Shown in pieces: positions 32,982-41,885 of a DNA stretch of 64,000 bases. This stretch comes from Pontibacter sp. Tf4 (lineage in GTDB: Bacteria; Bacteroidota; Bacteroidia; Cytophagales; Hymenobacteraceae). The stretch spans positions 62,001-126,000 of the forward strand of contig NZ_JACKZC010000003.1 in assembly GCF_014212495.1 (NCBI RefSeq). Reading direction: 5' to 3'. Made by a program: the position numbers and the translations under genes. Numbering within the stretch: position 1 is the first letter of the stretch; the number at the start of each line of letters is the position of its first letter. The notes under the pieces are model-generated. The model ran no database searches, had not been told where the DNA came from, and was given only the letters and a program-made list of their open reading frames with translations.

Positions 32982-34324
32982 CAAGTTACATAAAGCAGCT
33001 ATAGCCTTATCGTTGCCTGTTAACAGTCCTCTAGGAGCATTAGTCTCTCACTAGTGCTTTTGTATTGTTTGACTGGAAAGCTGACTTGCTGAAAGATGTT
33101 AAATGATGCTTTTGCAGCTTTTATATTTATCTTGAATGTACATCATATAAAAGTCTTCTGAAGAATAGAAGTTTAAGACGTAAAAGTGAATGGAGCGAGT
33201 TATAAATTCATCGAGAAATGTTATTTACAACATTTGCGAAATTTCATTATAAACAGCCTTCTCGAGAGTAGAAGAAATGAGGTAATTCATAATCATTAAA
33301 ACATATCATATTTTATGTAATTGCTTTTATCTCGAAGGCATTTAACTTCATAACTGGGCAGAGATGAAAATCATTAACAAGTATACGTTCTAAGAATTTA
33401 TTGTGAATAACTTTCATACCTAATTCACTACCAAGGACTATAATTTAGATCAACAAGCTGTTCTAAACATCATCATCTTGCAATTGGTATCCTCATGCAA
33501 TTTACATTTACCATGTATTGCTTAGGCAATACTTATACTTAGTTAGGTAGTAATGTAAATACCAAATATGAGGTGAGCGTGAAGAAGTTGTAAATATAGA
33601 TGTGGTTAAAATCACAAGAAAACCATCATATAAATTATATAGATTGCATTTTAATTACAATAAGAGCATTAAAGTTAGATTCGTGTTTGGGGTATGTCGA
33701 ATAGTATAAGTACTCAACTATGCTAATAGTAGATACTCGTGTAAAACTGCTAAATCCGTGTAGATAAAGTTCGATAATTCCATCCTTTGGTCTACTGAAA
33801 GGGAAAAGTGATGATTTTGATTGCTTTTCCCTTTTTTCTTTTCCACTAAAAACCGTTGCACGAAGCAAGAAGGGCGAAAAATCCATTTATCCTGACCGTT
33901 CGATAAAATAACCCCACAATTTCCAAGAGGATAATCGTTTTCAAACAACTTAACTTTAAATCCTAGGCTATACTTAACAAGGAGATCCTTTCTTCATTTG
34001 CCTAAGGGTATAGTTTCGTTTATGAACCCGGTGCGTTGGTTTCGCATCCTTTTTTCTTCTCTCCTGCTTTTTTCACTTAGTTTGTAGTAAACCTCTGCTA
34101 TGATGCTGAAAAATTTGGGCGAATAGCGGGTCCAACATGCAGTTTCAACAAAAAACTTCCTATAGGTTAGGTAGCTTACCGGCAGTGCTGCTTAACTTGC
34201 GACCAATGGTATCACATTTATAGTAGTAGATCAGCTTTAGTGTATGCGCTATCTAAAATACTTTTATACATAAAATATAAGTTGTAACTATAGCCAACCT
34301 TACAATCAACATAAACCGAAGAGA
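32982..34324. other. 1.34-kb intergenic region
   Basis: It contains repeat copy 4 (33754-33840), a small hairpin GTATTGC-TTAG-GCAATAC (33515-33532) and much A+T-rich sequence. A 21-codon hydrophobic frame (34022-34087, starting M-N-P-V-R-W-F) resembles a signal peptide or type I toxin, but evidence is weak. Longer minus-strand frames at 33635-33948 run through the repeat and look spurious. Confidence 0.5.
33754..33840 (+). repeat. core-plus-terminator repeat, copy 4 (candidate small RNA)
   Basis: The core at 33769-33796 repeats copies 1-2 (TTCGATAATTCC ... TTTGGTCTAC) exactly. The hairpin (GGGAAAAG / CTTTTCCC, then six Ts; 33799-33838) has an unrelated sequence, so only the architecture is kept. 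Flanking TAGA/TCTA can pair. It lies about 770 bp from the nearest upstream gene, which argues against it being just a 3' UTR. Confidence 0.75.
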
Positions 34325-34957
34325 ATGATTAAACTGTTAATTGCTGATGACTATGTGTTGATCAGGGAAGGATTGAAAAAAGTGCTGAAGGACGAAGCTG
34401 ACATAGAAGTTGTAGGCGAAGCAATTAATGGAACAGAGGTTATTCCAAAACTTAAGGACAGCCAGGCAAACTTTGTGGTGCTGGATATAAATATGCCGGT
34501 TAAAAGTGGCCTTGATGTATTAATTGAATTGAAGAACCTGTATCCGCAAATCCCAGTGCTGATCCTGAGCATGTATCCGGAGAAGACGTATGCTTTGCGC
34601 ACTTTAAAGGCAGGAGCATCAGGCTACTTATCGAAGGAAAGTGCTGCTGAAGAACTGGTTACAGCTATACATAAAATACAGAGTGGTGGTAAGTATATTT
34701 CAGAATCGCTGGCCGAACTGCTGGCCGAGTCGCTTGTAGCGAAAGCTTCTCCACAAATAGCACATGAGGTACTTTCCGATCGCGAGTTTCAGATCCTTTG
34801 CAAAATTGGCGAAGGGGTGGCGCCCAAAACTATAGCCGACTCGCTGCACTTAACACAGAGTACCGTAAACACCTACCGGATCCGTATTTTTGAGAAAATG
34901 AAGTTTACATCTAAAACAGACCTTATCCGCTATTGCTTAGCTAATAATCTGGTGTGA
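34325..34957 (+). CDS. NarL/LuxR-type response regulator
   Basis: A 210-residue protein. The receiver domain has D8-D9, phospho-acceptor D54 (V-L-D-I-N-M-P) and a K-E-S switch region. The LuxR-type DNA-binding domain near the C-terminus has L-S-D-R-E-F-Q-I-L and T-V-N-T-Y-R-I-R-I-F-E-K. It activates or represses genes on phosphorylation, most likely by the HisKA_3-type kinase at 36257-38884. It ends before a terminator at 35011. Confidence 0.95.
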   Translation: MIKLLIADDYVLIREGLKKVLKDEADIEVVGEAINGTEVIPKLKDSQANFVVLDINMPVKSGLDVLIELKNLYPQIPVLILSMYPEKTYALRTLKAGASGYLSKESAAEELVTAIHKIQSGGKYISESLAELLAESLVAKASPQIAHEVLSDREFQILCKIGEGVAPKTIADSLHLTQSTVNTYRIRIFEKMKFTSKTDLIRYCLANNLV

Positions 34958-35010
34958 TCAGAGCACTATTTTCAGTCCTAACTACCCTCGGGTACTTACT
35001 GTTTTACAAC

Positions 35011-35043
35011 GAAAGCCTTGTCGTAAAATATGACAAGGCTTTC
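35011..35043. terminator. terminator after the LuxR-type regulator
   Basis: GAAAGCCTTGTC and GACAAGGCTTTC form a perfect 12-bp stem with a 9-base loop, 53 bp after the stop. The following T content is low, so it may also serve leftward. Confidence 0.65.
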
Positions 35044-35159
35044 ATGATTATATGACATCACTTTCGAGATGCTGTTACCTGTTGTTTATTCTTCGGATAA
35101 TAACTTTGTACAAATCCCCCTTAGGAAAAATACACCTAACAACTTTACATGAAAGCTAA

Positions 35160-35681
35160 ATCACCCTTGAAAATTACTTATCCGGATATTGCTCTAACAC
35201 ACGTAATCTTATAGCACACGCAAATCAACCGTCTGTTGCAGAAAAGGAATTCAGAAATGAATTTGGTAGAATATTCTGCAAAGTAAGTTACATAACAGGC
35301 AATGCTGTTATTGTAATTGAGTGGCATGGCTATACTACAAAAGACCAGATAAAAGCAGTTGCCTTATGGGCAGAAGACTTTGTAAAAACGAACCCTTACC
35401 ATACTATTCTGCAGGACTGTACCCGCATTATTTCGGTTTGGGAAGATACTATAGTTTGGTTCTCGCATGTATGGATACTGAAAATGAAAAACAAGGGGCT
35501 TAAGTATCTGTTGCATGTATCCAGGGAAGGTAGTTTTGGTGATAGCATTGGAAAAAAGCTGGAGCAGGAGCTTACAGGCGTTATCAGTTACTATAGTTTC
35601 AGGAACATGGAAGACTGCGAAAAATGGCTTACCAATTCTTCAGAGGGAAATACAACCGGAACTATAAAATATGTGCCTTAA
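35160..35681 (+). pseudogene. STAS-like paralogue 3, start codon missing
   Basis: An open frame with clear similarity in layout to the 22846 gene: E-F-G-R-I-F near 35265, V-I-V-I-E-W-H-G-Y, then a helix, then L-K-Y-L-L-H-V-S and a C-terminal E-D-C-E-K-W-L. From the in-frame stop at 35157 to the first ATG (35484, inside the conserved region) there is no ATG, GTG or TTG. Two ATGs in other frames lie near the expected N-terminus, suggesting a frameshift. It is either a decaying gene or one that uses a rare start such as ATT. Confidence 0.6.
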
Positions 35682-35776
35682 AATACAACAACAGCCAATT
35701 TCAGCTATTACACTTTAAAGCACATTTTACCCGATTACAAATAGTCAGCATTACCAAAATCAAAGATTTTCACCGT

Positions 35777-36220
35777 TTGAGAAATACATCACAAAACCCG
35801 ATCAAACTATTCCGCACTGTTTTGCTTATAGATGACGATGAAACTACCAACTTTTTAAATAAGCGAACCATCATTAAAACAATAAACCCGGACCAAGTGC
35901 TGGTGGCCACTGATGGGAAAACTGCTTTGGCTTTGTTAAAAGAATGTAGTGACCAATTTGAAAAGGCCGACGAGCATTGTGTACCAGACCTGATTCTGCT
36001 GGACATCAATATGCCCGTAATGGATGGATTTACTTTTCTGGAAGCCTATAAAAAACTGGAAGGGCTTCACCATGAGCATACAACAGTCGCTATACTTACC
36101 ACTTCACTTTATCACCGTGATATCAGTAAAGCATTGAATGCCGGTATAACGCAGATCTTAACGAAACCCCTCACACCTGTTGCCTTGCTGGAGCTGATCC
36201 AAAAAAGGTATATTGCTTAA
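35777..36220 (+). CDS. CheY-like single-domain response regulator
   Basis: About 147 residues from a TTG at 35777, giving M-R-N-T-S-Q-N-P then the receiver domain. Conserved residues are D-D-D-E, the phospho-acceptor in L-L-D-I-N-M-P-V-M-D-G, T-T-S-L and K-P-L-T. An insertion (C-S-D-Q-F-E-K-A-D-E-H-C) before the acceptor strand is typical of REC proteins associated with hybrid kinases in this phylum. There is no output domain. The frame extends upstream to 35624 but that part does not look coding. It is convergent with the large histidine kinase; the stops are 37 bp apart under a shared hairpin. Confidence 0.82.
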   Translation: MRNTSQNPIKLFRTVLLIDDDETTNFLNKRTIIKTINPDQVLVATDGKTALALLKECSDQFEKADEHCVPDLILLDINMPVMDGFTFLEAYKKLEGLHHEHTTVAILTTSLYHRDISKALNAGITQILTKPLTPVALLELIQKRYIA

Positions 36221-36264
36221 CTATAGTTCAGGTAGCTTTACATGTCGCTACCTGAACTATAGTT
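36219..36264. terminator. bidirectional terminator overlapping the kinase stop codon
   Basis: AACTATAGTTCAGGTAGC (36219-36236) is repeated exactly in inverted form at 36247-36264 around a 10-base loop. The stem includes the kinase's stop codon and the end of the CheY-like gene, and its outer half is the over-used word AACTATAGTT. Confidence 0.75.
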
Positions 36265-38884
36265 TGCACGGAACTTCCAGCTCAATTGTAGTGCCTCTCC
36301 TTATCTTTGAGCTGATACTCAATTTGGCTCCAATGCGATCGGCTCGCTCCTGCATCCCGATCAGGCCGAAGGTACTGACTTCTGGCTGGCCATTTAAAAG
36401 CATGCCCTTGCCATTATCTGTAATAGTAAAGTGGAATGCATTCTGCTTTTCAGCAATTTTAATGTAAACGTGCGAGGCTTCTGCGTGGCGTGCTATATTG
36501 GTCATGATCTCCTGAATTATTCGAAACACTTCTATAGAAACCTCCTGGGTCAGCTCCAGGTATTCCAGTTCGGTGATAACTTCTACAGTTGCACCAATTC
36601 GTTTTTTAAGGTCCTGTGCCTGAGATTCAACTTCAGAGAGCAATCCAAAATTATCGAGTACCGAAGGACGCAGCGACTTTACGATTTCCCGCACCGAAGT
36701 GATAGATCTGTTTATTGTCCGCAGCATAGAGCTAAGTTCCTGGTGCAGGTGGCTATGTTCTATAGTTCCTGTATCCAGCTTCTTAAGCGATAGTGCCACA
36801 TCTATTTTAAGCGCTGTAAATGCCTGCCCTAACTCATCGTGCAGTTCTCTGGCTAAAAACTTACGCTCTTCTTCGCGCAGTTGCTGCAGGTGTTTGGTTA
36901 AAGCCTGTAGTTGTGCATGAGATTTAAATAGTGATTCTTCAGCTTTGATATTCTCTTTGATCTGCTTCTGCAGGAGTGTGTTCGTATTTTTCAGTGCCGA
37001 TGTCCGTTCTTCTACACGCTTCTCCAGTTCGGAGTTATAAATACCCAGCGTTTCATTGGCAAGCTTCAGATCATCGTTTGCAACAGCCAGCATTTCAGCA
37101 ATCGATTTGGCTTTCAGCTCACTTTGTTCCAATGCTTCGCGGGCAAGCACCTGTTCGGTAACGTCTGTTACCAATGTATAAAACCCTTGCACTTCTCCAT
37201 CCTGCACATCCGGCACATAATTGGTCTGGATGTATTTAACAAAGTTGTCACGGTAGGGCATGCGTGCTTCAAAGCTCACTGCCACACCAGCTAACGCCTG
37301 TTCTATAAACACTTTTACATTCTGGTAAGCATCCTCTCCTATTACATCCCTAACCTTGCGCCCCAATAACGACTCCGCCTTAAAGGGAAACCAGCTCTCA
37401 TAGGCCTTGTTCGTGAAACGATATTTCTCTTCTTTATCTAAATAACCGATAAGCACGGGCAATGAATCTGTTACTAAACGCAGTTGCGCTTCGCTTAGCT
37501 CTACCGCCTTGCGTGCGTTTACCTGCTCAGTTACTTCCAGGGCAAAAACTATAATGCCATCTACCTGCTCCTGCTCATTGTAACGGGCTTGCTGTATAAA
37601 CCTGAAATACCTGTCTTCCATCTCCCCGTCTTCGGCACGCTTAAACGGTATGAGTAATTCGGCTTCTTTATGCGTTTCTCCGGTTTCATAAACCCTTTTA
37701 AATGTCTCGTAAACCCGATGTTCTTTTATCTCGGGCAGGGCTTCTAAAATTGGTTTACCTAATAATTTCCGGTCAGTAAAAAGCTGCTCATAAACGGGGT
37801 TCACCAATTCGTACACCATGTCCGGTCCATTCAGAATGCAAATGGCAGCAGGTGCCTGCATAAACAGGTCATACATTCTTCGGCTGTGTTTGTCGGCTTC
37901 CGCTTTTGCCTGTTGCAGTTCCCGCGACCGGATATTTACACGTTCTTCCAGCTCCAGGTTCAGCTTTCGCAAGGCACTGCTCTTTTCTTCTACATTCTGG
38001 CGGGCTAATATAAAATCTGTAACATCCAGCGCAAAAAGTAAAATGCCGTTTACATTTCCTTCTGTATCGTATAAAGCCTGGTTTATAAAGTTCCAGTATA
38101 TGTCTTCTTCAGATGCGCCGGCATACCGGGCAAAAGGCAGCAGAAACTCTTTGCCTTTATAAGACTCTCCGGTTTTATAAACATTTCTCAGCGCTTCACC
38201 CGAGGGTCTTGTACTTAACTCAGGTAATGCTTCAAACATTGGTAGCCCAAGCAGCTGGCGTCCAGGAAATAACTGCTGATAGGTCTCATTAATTTCTTTG
38301 TAAACCAGATCGGGGCCCTCCACAATTGCTAAGGCAGCCGGGGCATGATCGAAAAGCCGTTTTAAGCGCAAACGCTGCTGTTCAGCTACTGCTATCGCTT
38401 TCTGCTCTCTTTCTATACTTTCGTTTAACTGATGTTTAGCTTTAACCTCTGCCGTGATATTCGTTGTTTCGTGCAGTATACTTATCATCACTCCCTGCTC
38501 ATCCAGTATAGGAACCGTATGCGTACTCCAGTACCTTTCCAGAAAACTCCCAGGCAATTCCGGATCAGGAATATCATAACGCTGCTGTGGTAGTTTATGT
38601 GGTTTACCAGTTTCAAATACTATATCAAAGGCTTTTTTCAAGTTCTTGATAGGCGAGGCTTCAGGTGCGGCAGGGTTCTCGGGGAAAGCGACAAAAACGT
38701 TTTTCCCAACTACATTCTCCCGTCTGGTATAGGTTTCCTGTAGCAATGAGTCGGTCACACCTATAACTTCGAGATCGGGAGCCAGCAGGAGCGACAGGCT
38801 GGTCTGGGCTTCAAAAACCCTGGCAAAAAATGAGGTAGCAGGACTACTTTTAATCGGATTTGAAGCGCAGTTCTCTCTTAACAT
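36257..38884 (-). CDS. multi-PAS sensor histidine kinase (HisKA_3 type)
   Basis: An 875-residue soluble kinase with four PAS domains (about 25-130, 165-290, 335-450, 465-580); domains 2 and 3 are near-duplicates (G-P-D-L/M-V-Y-E/K-x-N). A coiled coil (about 600-660) leads to a HisKA_3 dimerisation domain with E-L-H-D-E-L-G-Q and a C-terminal ATPase (D-N-G-K-G-M, G-L-I-G-M-Q-E-R). HisKA_3 kinases typically signal to NarL/LuxR regulators such as that at 34325. There is no membrane segment, so PAS ligands or redox are likely inputs. Confidence 0.93.
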   Translation of the reverse strand: MLRENCASNPIKSSPATSFFARVFEAQTSLSLLLAPDLEVIGVTDSLLQETYTRRENVVGKNVFVAFPENPAAPEASPIKNLKKAFDIVFETGKPHKLPQQRYDIPDPELPGSFLERYWSTHTVPILDEQGVMISILHETTNITAEVKAKHQLNESIEREQKAIAVAEQQRLRLKRLFDHAPAALAIVEGPDLVYKEINETYQQLFPGRQLLGLPMFEALPELSTRPSGEALRNVYKTGESYKGKEFLLPFARYAGASEEDIYWNFINQALYDTEGNVNGILLFALDVTDFILARQNVEEKSSALRKLNLELEERVNIRSRELQQAKAEADKHSRRMYDLFMQAPAAICILNGPDMVYELVNPVYEQLFTDRKLLGKPILEALPEIKEHRVYETFKRVYETGETHKEAELLIPFKRAEDGEMEDRYFRFIQQARYNEQEQVDGIIVFALEVTEQVNARKAVELSEAQLRLVTDSLPVLIGYLDKEEKYRFTNKAYESWFPFKAESLLGRKVRDVIGEDAYQNVKVFIEQALAGVAVSFEARMPYRDNFVKYIQTNYVPDVQDGEVQGFYTLVTDVTEQVLAREALEQSELKAKSIAEMLAVANDDLKLANETLGIYNSELEKRVEERTSALKNTNTLLQKQIKENIKAEESLFKSHAQLQALTKHLQQLREEERKFLARELHDELGQAFTALKIDVALSLKKLDTGTIEHSHLHQELSSMLRTINRSITSVREIVKSLRPSVLDNFGLLSEVESQAQDLKKRIGATVEVITELEYLELTQEVSIEVFRIIQEIMTNIARHAEASHVYIKIAEKQNAFHFTITDNGKGMLLNGQPEVSTFGLIGMQERADRIGAKLSISSKIRRGTTIELEVPCKL

Positions 38885-39291
38885 ATGGAAAGCCAGGTAG
38901 AAAAATGATATTAAATAAGTCTTTAGGAACTACCATTTTTGAAAGCTTTCAATATGCAAGTCTTACTTCAGATCGGGTACGAAACCAATAAACTAATATC
39001 AAATGTACCAAATTTTGTTGGTTTATTGTTACAATCATTGCCTGAAGCGGATTAAGATGAGCCGGTATGACGGTATCAACACAAAGATTGGTACTTCATT
39101 AATGTCATTGATTTACGAAGTGCTGCCACTTGTCTGGCGATAGTTATACCATGACATTTTCCAGAGAAAACCACAGTGCTGCTACCTACAGCAAAGACCA
39201 CCCCGTAACTACGCCTCAATATCCAACACGGACAGAACTATAGTTTGAAACCCAATAGCATTAAATAGGATGAACTGAAATACGATATGCT
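38885..39291. other. 407-bp intergenic region
   Basis: Promoter region of the large kinase, downstream end of the GGT gene. A 28-codon frame at 39057-39143 (starting M-S-R-Y-D-G) is the only open frame of note and is not supported. One AACTATAGTTT word lies near 39237. Confidence 0.5.
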
Positions 39292-41022
39292 CTAAAAACC
39301 TGCAGCCGCATCATCACCGCGAGGGTCGGCACCTGCTTCCAGTTTTCCGTTTGGTAATACAAGAATAGCATCTACTCTGCCGTATGGTTTGCGCTGCTCC
39401 AGTTTGTAGCCTTTGCTTTCCAGGATAGCTCTTATAGTTGGGCTAATGGCATCTGGCTCGTACTGTATTACATCTGGCAACCACTGATGATGAAAGCGCG
39501 GAGCTGCAACTGCCTGCTGCATGGTCATGTTGTGCTCTACCACATTCAGTATAGCCTGGAAAACCGATGTGATGATCGTAGAACCACCCGGAGTACCCAC
39601 TACCATGAACAGTTTTCCGTCCTTCTCAAGGATAGTTGGTGTCATAGAGCTTAACATACGCTTACCAGGCGCAATGGCATTTGCCTCTCCACCAACTAAA
39701 CCGAACATATTCGGCACACCTAGCTTCACGCTGAAATCATCCATTTCATTGTTCAGTATGAAACCGGCACCTTTTACAACTACTTTAGAGCCATAGTTGC
39801 CATTCAACGTTGTAGTAGTTGAAACTGCGTTTCCCGAAGGATCGATTATACTGAAATGTGTTGTCTGCTCAGATTCTATATAAGTCAGGTTGCCAGCTTT
39901 TACTTCCGAAGAAGGCGTAGCTTTCTCCATACTAAACGTGCTCAGTCTCTCTTCCAGGTAAGCTTTATCGAGCAATTCCTGTACCGGCACAGTCACAAAA
40001 TCGGGGTCTCCAAGGTAGGTAGCACGATCAGCATATACACGGCGCTCAGCCTCTGTTATAAGTTGTACTGCTTCTGCACTCTGCCATTTGTACTTACTTA
40101 AATTGTGGGGTTCTACCATGGTCAGTAGTTGCAAGAGCGCAATACCTCCGCTTGAGGGCGGCGCCATCGAAATGACTTTATAGCCTCTATAGTTGCCTTC
40201 CAAAGGCTTTCGCCAGACAGAGCTATAGTTGGCAAGATCCTCTTTTGTGATGATGCCGTTGCCCCGCTGCATTTCCTGAACAAGCAGATCGGCTGTTTTG
40301 CCAGCGTAAAATCCCTCACGGCCTTCATCCCGGATGCGCTCCAGTGTCAGCGCCAGTTCTACATGGAAAATTGTGTCTCCGGCCTGCCAGTTTTGCTTTT
40401 GGGTGAGGTAAGGGGTATGATTGTTGATTTCCTGGAAAGCTTGCCGTGCATTGTTTAAGCCTTCTGCTTCTTTCTGGGTTAACACAACGCCATTTCGCGC
40501 AAGGTCTATAGCCGGCTGCACCAACTCGGCCCACGGCAGCACCCCTAATTTCTGATGCAGCTTTACCATGCCATCTACAGTGCCTGGTATACCTACAGCT
40601 AAATGCCCGTTGGTACTTAGCCCTGCAATTACGTTGGCAGCACTATCCTGGTACATGGTGGCAAAAGCTGCTGCAGGGGCTGTTTCGCGGTAATCTAACG
40701 TGCCGGTCTCCCCATTTGAGGTGCGATACACCGTAAAACCACCTCCACCAATATTACCTGCCACCGGGTAAACAACAGCCAGGGCAAATTGCGTGGCGAC
40801 AGTTGCATCAAAGGCATTCCCTCCCTTTCTCATGATCTCCAATCCTATCCGAGAGGCTTCCGGATGCGCAGACACAACCATCGCCTTATCGGCCATAGTA
40901 CCCCGGTTCTGAGATAGATCTGTTGTGTTGGCTGGAACGGCACAACTGCTAACTATAGCTACAAAAGCAGAGATGATCAGCCAGGATTTAACACCTGTAG
41001 TTTTAAATGGCATGCTATACAT
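39292..41022 (-). CDS. ggt: gamma-glutamyltransferase lipoprotein
   Basis: A 576-residue precursor with a lipoprotein signal (lipobox V-S-S-C, Cys27). It has the self-cleavage site E-Q386|T387-T-H-F, where Thr387 becomes the N-terminal nucleophile of the small subunit. Substrate-binding motifs are S-S-G-G (near 291) and M-L-S-S-M-T-P. The enzyme removes gamma-glutamyl groups from glutathione and related peptides in the periplasm. It is monocistronic; both flanks are long gaps. A shorter start three codons in is possible. Confidence 0.95.
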   Translation of the reverse strand: MYSMPFKTTGVKSWLIISAFVAIVSSCAVPANTTDLSQNRGTMADKAMVVSAHPEASRIGLEIMRKGGNAFDATVATQFALAVVYPVAGNIGGGGFTVYRTSNGETGTLDYRETAPAAAFATMYQDSAANVIAGLSTNGHLAVGIPGTVDGMVKLHQKLGVLPWAELVQPAIDLARNGVVLTQKEAEGLNNARQAFQEINNHTPYLTQKQNWQAGDTIFHVELALTLERIRDEGREGFYAGKTADLLVQEMQRGNGIITKEDLANYSSVWRKPLEGNYRGYKVISMAPPSSGGIALLQLLTMVEPHNLSKYKWQSAEAVQLITEAERRVYADRATYLGDPDFVTVPVQELLDKAYLEERLSTFSMEKATPSSEVKAGNLTYIESEQTTHFSIIDPSGNAVSTTTTLNGNYGSKVVVKGAGFILNNEMDDFSVKLGVPNMFGLVGGEANAIAPGKRMLSSMTPTILEKDGKLFMVVGTPGGSTIITSVFQAILNVVEHNMTMQQAVAAPRFHHQWLPDVIQYEPDAISPTIRAILESKGYKLEQRKPYGRVDAILVLPNGKLEAGADPRGDDAAAGF

Positions 41023-41452
41023 GAATGACGAAAAGGAGGTTTAAGCAATTAATATACAAAATGAATAAAATATACCGCGCAAGCAAAAGTATACCGGGTT
41101 AATGTTACTAGTTCACCACCTTCCAAAAACAGTATCATTAACATCTTCAAGAAATAACCTGTAGTTGTCTTTTGTTTACTCTAAGTGAGTTGGGCTGAAA
41201 GCTATTACTGGTCGCTCATTTTATAGGTAGCCTGTAAAGTTTTGTTTATACAACTTCCCATTATAAATCCTATTCTGAAAGTAGGTCATTTCAAAATGAT
41301 AACAACTATACGTGATGAAACTCAAAATAAATTATGATGAGACAGACCGGAGAACACTTACTATGATTTTGCTATATTAGGTGCCAATTGGGTAGCTATA
41401 GTTTTCTGGTAGCTGACTCACCTGAAATCAGGCTCCTAGCTAACTATAGTTT
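41023..41452. other. 430-bp intergenic region
   Basis: Divergent promoter region between ggt and the VOC gene, A+T-rich. Two CTATAGTT words lie just before the VOC start (near 41395 and 41443). No gene seen. Confidence 0.55.
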
Positions 41453-41842
41453 ATGCTCAAACTGAAGCGCGTACACCACATTGCCCTGATCTGCTCAGAC
41501 TACGAGAAGTCAAAAGCTTTTTATACCGATGTGCTGGGGCTTGAGGTGTTGCAGGAAGTTTATCGCAAGGAAAGAAAGTCCTACAAACTGGACCTGGCTT
41601 TGAACGGAAGTTATTTGCTGGAACTTTTCTCCTTTCCTGATCCGCCCAAGAGGCCATCCAGACCGGAAGCAACCGGACTGCGCCACCTGGCTTTTGAAGT
41701 TGCTGACCTAGATGAAACGATAGAAATACTGCAGGTTAAAGGTATAAGTCCTGAACCTGTCCGGACAGATGAGCATACCGGCAAGCGCTTCACCTTTATC
41801 AGCGACCCGGACGACCTGCCCATTGAATTTTACGAAAGCTAA
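41453..41842 (+). CDS. VOC-family protein (YaeR/glyoxalase-like)
   Basis: A 129-residue vicinal-oxygen-chelate protein with paired beta-alpha-beta-beta-beta units. Metal-ligand-like positions are V-H-H-I-A (N-terminus), E in Y-L-L-E-L-F, L-R-H-L-A-F and the final P-I-E-F-Y-E. This pattern matches the YaeR/SMU1112c subgroup, whose substrate is unknown. It opens a rightward operon with a GH92 enzyme 43 bp on; a role in handling sugar-derived aldehydes is possible but unproven. Confidence 0.88.
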   Translation: MLKLKRVHHIALICSDYEKSKAFYTDVLGLEVLQEVYRKERKSYKLDLALNGSYLLELFSFPDPPKRPSRPEATGLRHLAFEVADLDETIEILQVKGISPEPVRTDEHTGKRFTFISDPDDLPIEFYES

Positions 41843-41885
41843 CCTCTATACTTTAAACCTGCCTTAAAACAATACCAAGCACCGC

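Noticed and set aside
18985-33840. repeat copies as a CRISPR or integron cassette array
   Set aside because: Spacing is irregular (3-9 kb), there are no spacers, no integrase or cas gene, and each copy carries a terminator.
33635-33948. two minus-strand frames over repeat copy 4
   Set aside because: They run through the core and the terminator hairpin and have no coding character.
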